A stretch of DNA of 43,974 nucleotides from Candidatus Hydrogenedentota bacterium. Its GTDB lineage: Bacteria; Hydrogenedentota; Hydrogenedentia; Hydrogenedentales; CAITNO01. The stretch spans positions 1-43,974 of the forward strand of contig JAAYBR010000081.1 of assembly GCA_012730045.1 (NCBI GenBank), read 5' to 3'. The notes under the pieces are model-generated. The model was not told the origin of the DNA. It did no database searches and worked only from the letters and a program-made list of their open reading frames with translations. The number at the start of each line of letters is the position of its first letter. Within the stretch, counting starts at the first letter, position 1. The position numbers and the translations under genes are program-made. Positions 41,126-43,974 of the stretch are shown here, in pieces.

Positions 41126-41494
41126 CTAGTAGCGGGAGCCGCCGCCGCCGCCGCGGTAGCCGCCGCCACCGCCGCCGCCGCCGCGGTAGCCGCCGCCGCC
41201 GCCGCCGCCGCTGCGGTAACCGCCGCCGCCGCTGCCGCCGCGGCCGCCCTCTTCCTTCGGACGCGCCTCGTTGACCTTCAGCGCGCGGCCGTCCACGTCG
41301 CGGCCGTCAAGCGCCGCGATCGCGGCGGAACCCTCGTCGCCGTTGGGCATCTCGACGAAGGCGAAGCCGCGCGAGCGGCCGGTTTCGCGGTCCGTGATGA
41401 TGCGGGCCGAGGAGACCTGACCGTAGGCCTCAAAGGCCTCCCGAAGATCTTCCTCACGCGTGTTGAAGGAAAGGTTACCCACGAAAATGTTCAT
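41126..41494 (-). CDS. Glycine-rich RRM RNA-binding protein
   Basis: The 122-residue protein has an RRM at about 1-80 with RNP2 (IFVGNL) and RNP1 (RGFAFVEM), then a C-terminal tail of GGGGGGYR repeats. Bacterial glycine-rich RRM proteins of this kind, common in cyanobacteria and Planctomycetes-like groups, are often induced by cold and may act as RNA chaperones. The ATG has AAGGAG 9 bases upstream; a TTG three codons earlier overlaps the ribosome site and is not the start. The leader is about 150 bases with a GC hairpin at 41612-41636, which fits thermal or translational control by inference. Confidence 0.93.
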   Translation of the reverse strand: MNIFVGNLSFNTREEDLREAFEAYGQVSSARIITDRETGRSRGFAFVEMPNGDEGSAAIAALDGRDVDGRALKVNEARPKEEGGRGGSGGGGYRSGGGGGGGYRGGGGGGGGYRGGGGGSRY

Positions 41495-41611
41495 ACCGAT
41501 CAACTCCTTGTTCGGTTCGGGCGTTCCGCCCGGGTGTCTGGGCAGTCGGGTCAGCGCTGACGGAGTACAAATTCACAAAGACACCACAGGAGCTGATCGA
41601 CGTGCAATTCC

Positions 41612-41654
41612 GGGACAGCCGCACAGTGGCCGTCCCAAAGCAACCGGCATTATA
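41612..41654 (-). promoter_or_regulatory. -10 element and leader hairpin of the RRM gene
   Basis: The minus strand carries a perfect TATAAT at 41649-41654, with a weak -35. Close downstream, GGGACGGCC and GGCTGTCCC form a 9-base stem at 41612-41636 with one weak pair. The ATG is about 120 bases further, so the transcript has a long structured leader. I see no gene in the leader. Confidence 0.5.
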
Positions 41655-41742
41655 ACAGAAAGCGCGCAAAAATGCTTCCCTTTTTTCGGATTTTTTCGCC
41701 CGCCGCGCGGTCCGCGCGGCGGGCGAAAATCCGTTCCAATCG

Positions 41743-43974
41743 TTACCCGCGTCCGGCCCGGGAGACGACGCCCAGCACCACCAGGGACAACGCCCCGAGG
41801 AACAGGTCGCCCAGGCGGCTCTTCAGCGACTCCGTGGACAGGCCGGCCTTGCCGCAGCCGCTGCAGCCGCCGCAGCCGCCCATCTCCAGCTCGCCGCGGT
41901 CGAGCACACCGTCGCCGTTGGCGTCGAGGGCGGCGAACAGGACCGGGGTCATGTTCCAGATCCGCGCGCGCGCCTCAGCGAGGTTCAGCGTGCCGCTGCC
42001 ATCGGCGTCAAGCTCGTCGAACACCTCTGCCAGCAGGTCCCGGGCCGTCCCGGAGGACGCCGGATCCACGCCCAGGGACACCGACAGGGCCACCGGCGTG
42101 CCGGGTTCCGCGAGAACGCGACCCGGAGGATCCTGGCGCACCACCGCGCCCGCGGCGACAACGCTGCTGTATTCCTCCGTGACCGCGCCGGCCACGAAGC
42201 CGGCCGCCGCCAGGGCCGCCTCGGAAGCCGGGCGGGCCATGCCGGTCACGTCCGGAATCTCGACGGCCGTGGGGCGCGCGCCCTTGCTGACCACGAAGCT
42301 CACCGCGGACCCGGCCCCGGCCTCAACGCCGCCGGCGGGATTCTGCGAAATCACCCGGCCCGCCGGGAAGGTTGCGCTGTACTCTTCGGTCACCGTGCCG
42401 ACGACCAGGCGGGCAACGGTGATCGCGCCTTCCGCGGAGGCCCGCGTCAGACCGACCACATTCGGCACCAGGATGGGGGCCGGCCCCTTCGAGAGGACGA
42501 CGCTCACCGCCGTGCCCGGGGCGGCCGGGGTGCCGGCCGGCGGATTCTGGTCGGTGACCAGGCCCGCGGCCAGGATTTCACTGTACGCCTCGGTCACCGT
42601 GCCGAGCGTCAGGCCCGCGGCCGCAAGGGCGGCCTCCGCCTCGGCGCACGTCAGCCCGGCGACATTCGGCACGGGCCGGTCGGAGGCCGGATCCGGACCC
42701 AGGGAGACCTCAAGGGCCACCGCCGTGCCGGCCGCAACTTCCGTGCCCGCAGCCGGCGTCTGGCTCATCACGTTGCCCGCGGGCACCGTGGCGCTGTACG
42801 ACTCCGTCACCGCGCCAAGCGTCAGGCCCGCGCCTGTGAGCGCCGCCTCGGCCGCCGTGCGGGTCAGGCCCACCACATACGGCACCGCAACCGGCGCCGC
42901 ACCCAGCGAAACCTCAAGGGCCACCGCCGTGCCGGCGGCGACTTCTGTGCCCGCAACCGGCGTCTGGCTCATCACGTCGCCCGCAGGCACCGTGGCGCTG
43001 TACGACTCCGTCACCGCGCCAAGCGTCAGGCCCGCGTCCGCAAGCGCCGCCTCCGCGGCCGCCCGCGTCAGGCCCACCACGTTCGGAACCGCAACCGGCG
43101 CCGCACCCAGCGAGACCTCAATGTCCACCGCCGCGCCCGGAAACACTTCCGTGCCCGCAACCGGCGTCTGGCTCATCACGTCGCCCGCAGGCACCGTGGC
43201 GCTGTAGGACTCCGTCACCACGCCAAGCGTCAGGCCCGCGCCCGTGAGCGCCGCCTCGGCGGCGGCCCGCGTCAGGCCGACCACGTTCGGAACGGCCACC
43301 GGCGCCGGACCCAGCGAGACCTCAAGGGCCACCGCCGCGCCCGGAAGCACTTCCGTGCCCGCCGCAGGCGTCTGGCTCATCACGTCGCCCGCGGGCACCG
43401 TGTCGCTGTACGACTCCGTCACCGCGCCGAGCGTCAGGCCCGCGCCCGTGAGCGCCGCCTCGGCGGCGGCCCGCGTCAGGCCCACCACGTCGGGCACGGC
43501 CACCGGCGCCGGACCGAGAGAGACTTCAATGTCCACCGCCGTGTTCGGAAGCACTTCCGTGCCCGCAACCGGCGTCTGGCTCATCACGTCGCCCGCAGGC
43601 ACCGTGGCGCTGTACGACTCCGTCACCGCGCCAAGCGTCAGGCCCGCGCCCGTGAGCGCCGCCTCGGCGGCGGCCTGCGTCAGGCCGACCACGTTCGGAA
43701 CCGCCACCGGCGCCGGACCCAGCGAGACTTCAATGTCCACCGCCGTGTTCGGAAGCACTTCCGTGCCCGCCGCAGGCGTCTGGCTCATCACCTGGCCCGC
43801 CGGGACGGTGTCGCTGTAGGACTCCGTCACCGCGCCAAGCGTCAGGCCCGCGCCCGTGAGCGCCGCCTCGGCGGCGGCCTGCGTCAGGCCCACCACGTCG
43901 GGCACGGCCACCGGCGCCGGACCGAGAGAGACTTCAATGTCCACCGCCGTGTTCGGAAGCACTTCCGTGCCCGC
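41743..43974 (-). CDS. PASTA-repeat surface protein with EF-hands and Cys-rich transmembrane tail (N-terminus outside window)
   Basis: The gene continues past the right edge; 743 codons are visible. Nine PASTA domains are recognisable from their starts (VPDVVGLT, VPNVVGLT, VPYVVGLT, VPNVAGLT, IPDVTGMA and the like), each about 67 residues. The outer six are nearly identical, with a 201-base DNA period. Two EF-hand loops follow, DADGSGTLNLAE and DANGDGVLDRGE. The C-terminus is GGCGGCSGCGKAG, then a hydrophobic helix (LFLGALSLVVLGVV) and SRAGRG. This order of Cys-rich motif, helix and basic end resembles a sorting or anchoring tail. No kinase domain is visible, unlike in the PASTA kinases. It is probably anchored and exposed. 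Calcium binding and wall binding are inference. Confidence 0.87.
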   Translation of the reverse strand, partial: AGTEVLPNTAVDIEVSLGPAPVAVPDVVGLTQAAAEAALTGAGLTLGAVTESYSDTVPAGQVMSQTPAAGTEVLPNTAVDIEVSLGPAPVAVPNVVGLTQAAAEAALTGAGLTLGAVTESYSATVPAGDVMSQTPVAGTEVLPNTAVDIEVSLGPAPVAVPDVVGLTRAAAEAALTGAGLTLGAVTESYSDTVPAGDVMSQTPAAGTEVLPGAAVALEVSLGPAPVAVPNVVGLTRAAAEAALTGAGLTLGVVTESYSATVPAGDVMSQTPVAGTEVFPGAAVDIEVSLGAAPVAVPNVVGLTRAAAEAALADAGLTLGAVTESYSATVPAGDVMSQTPVAGTEVAAGTAVALEVSLGAAPVAVPYVVGLTRTAAEAALTGAGLTLGAVTESYSATVPAGNVMSQTPAAGTEVAAGTAVALEVSLGPDPASDRPVPNVAGLTCAEAEAALAAAGLTLGTVTEAYSEILAAGLVTDQNPPAGTPAAPGTAVSVVLSKGPAPILVPNVVGLTRASAEGAITVARLVVGTVTEEYSATFPAGRVISQNPAGGVEAGAGSAVSFVVSKGARPTAVEIPDVTGMARPASEAALAAAGFVAGAVTEEYSSVVAAGAVVRQDPPGRVLAEPGTPVALSVSLGVDPASSGTARDLLAEVFDELDADGSGTLNLAEARARIWNMTPVLFAALDANGDGVLDRGELEMGGCGGCSGCGKAGLSTESLKSRLGDLFLGALSLVVLGVVSRAGRG
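42690..43974. repeat. Tandem 201-base repeats inside the PASTA gene
   Basis: Six or so units recur at 201-base spacing; the GTTCGGAAGCACTTCC block, for instance, is at about 43548, 43749 and 43950. Blocks are shuffled: alternative versions of the DIEV/ALEV and VLPN/VFPG/VAAG segments occur in different orders, which suggests recombination between units. Confidence 0.85.

Noticed and set aside
41126-41240. The GGGGGGYR-coding tract as a mobile or regulatory repeat
   Set aside because: It is in frame at the end of an RRM protein and is the usual glycine-rich tail of that family.
41743-43974. The 201-base tandem repeats as a CRISPR or satellite
   Set aside because: They are in frame and encode PASTA domains with conserved family motifs.
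41743-43974. A PASTA-type Ser/Thr kinase or penicillin-binding protein
   Set aside because: The visible part has EF-hands and an anchor tail at the C-terminus, whereas those proteins carry PASTA at the C-terminal end. No kinase or transpeptidase motif is visible, though the N-terminus is outside the window.
1-43974. tRNA, rRNA, prophage, insertion sequence or replication origin
   Set aside because: I looked for cloverleaf-like tracts, rRNA signatures, transposase motifs and phage genes and saw none that I could support.

Overview
The window is about 44 kb of GC-rich bacterial chromosome. Secreted sugar-active enzymes, an H-X9-DG-type prepilin, a TIGR04073 exosortase-associated protein, a hydrazine-synthase-alpha-like di-haem protein, a PASTA/EF-hand surface protein with a Cys-rich and transmembrane tail, and many palindromic intergenic repeats point to an environmental bacterium of the Planctomycetes/Verrucomicrobia/Lentisphaerae/Hydrogenedentes sphere. 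Candidatus Hydrogenedentes is my best guess. This is inference from gene content; there is no rRNA or tRNA in the window to settle it.

Layout. (1) 1-3462: the tail of a type I restriction-modification locus, with the C-terminal end of a four-helix-bundle suffix-domain protein overlapping a complete hsdR. hsdM and hsdS, if present, lie off the left edge. (2) 3470-9997: a PEGA/FGE-like lipoprotein diverges from a membrane-bound M28 peptidase. Then come a repeat-rich gap, purN, a 3-keto-disaccharide hydrolase (DUF1080) protein and a convergent SUI1/YciH factor. (3) 9994-18379: a DUF6259 glycosidase-like protein, a GH3 homologue that has lost its catalytic residues, and a 1204-residue HzsA-like protein with two CxxCH haem sites. 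(4) 18554-30230: a probable plant-polysaccharide region with an AraA/FucI-type isomerase, a GH67-like enzyme, a GH99-like enzyme, a GH127 beta-L-arabinofuranosidase with all catalytic residues, a DUF4832 protein, and a LacI regulator with a probable operator at its own promoter. (5) 30831-33530: a solitary pseudopilin with strong promoter and terminator, a PlsC-type acyltransferase and an SGNH hydrolase. (6) 33717-40365: a TIGR04073 protein diverges from a tight operon of Wzz-type chain-length protein, Gfo/Idh/MocA dehydrogenase, hexapeptide acetyltransferase, GT4 glycosyltransferase, queG and an M23 peptidase; this is part of a surface-polysaccharide locus. (7) 40376-43974: a second acyltransferase, a glycine-rich RRM protein with a long leader, and the C-terminal 743 codons of a PASTA-repeat surface protein running off the right edge.

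The most unusual signal is not a gene. Short arrays of 9-base units occur at least seven times. Three or four of them are paired as inverted arms of four or five units in gaps between genes, and one is read in frame as a (Ser-Ile-Pro)n linker. The core differs from site to site (GTCCAT, GTCCAC, GGTCGG, ATCNNN, TCCCA) but the period is nearly always 9. Two other palindrome families, of the CERSEAI and RRDACGTE pseudo-ORF types, each occur twice. The regulated unit in each case is presumably RNA or DNA structure, but its function is unknown.
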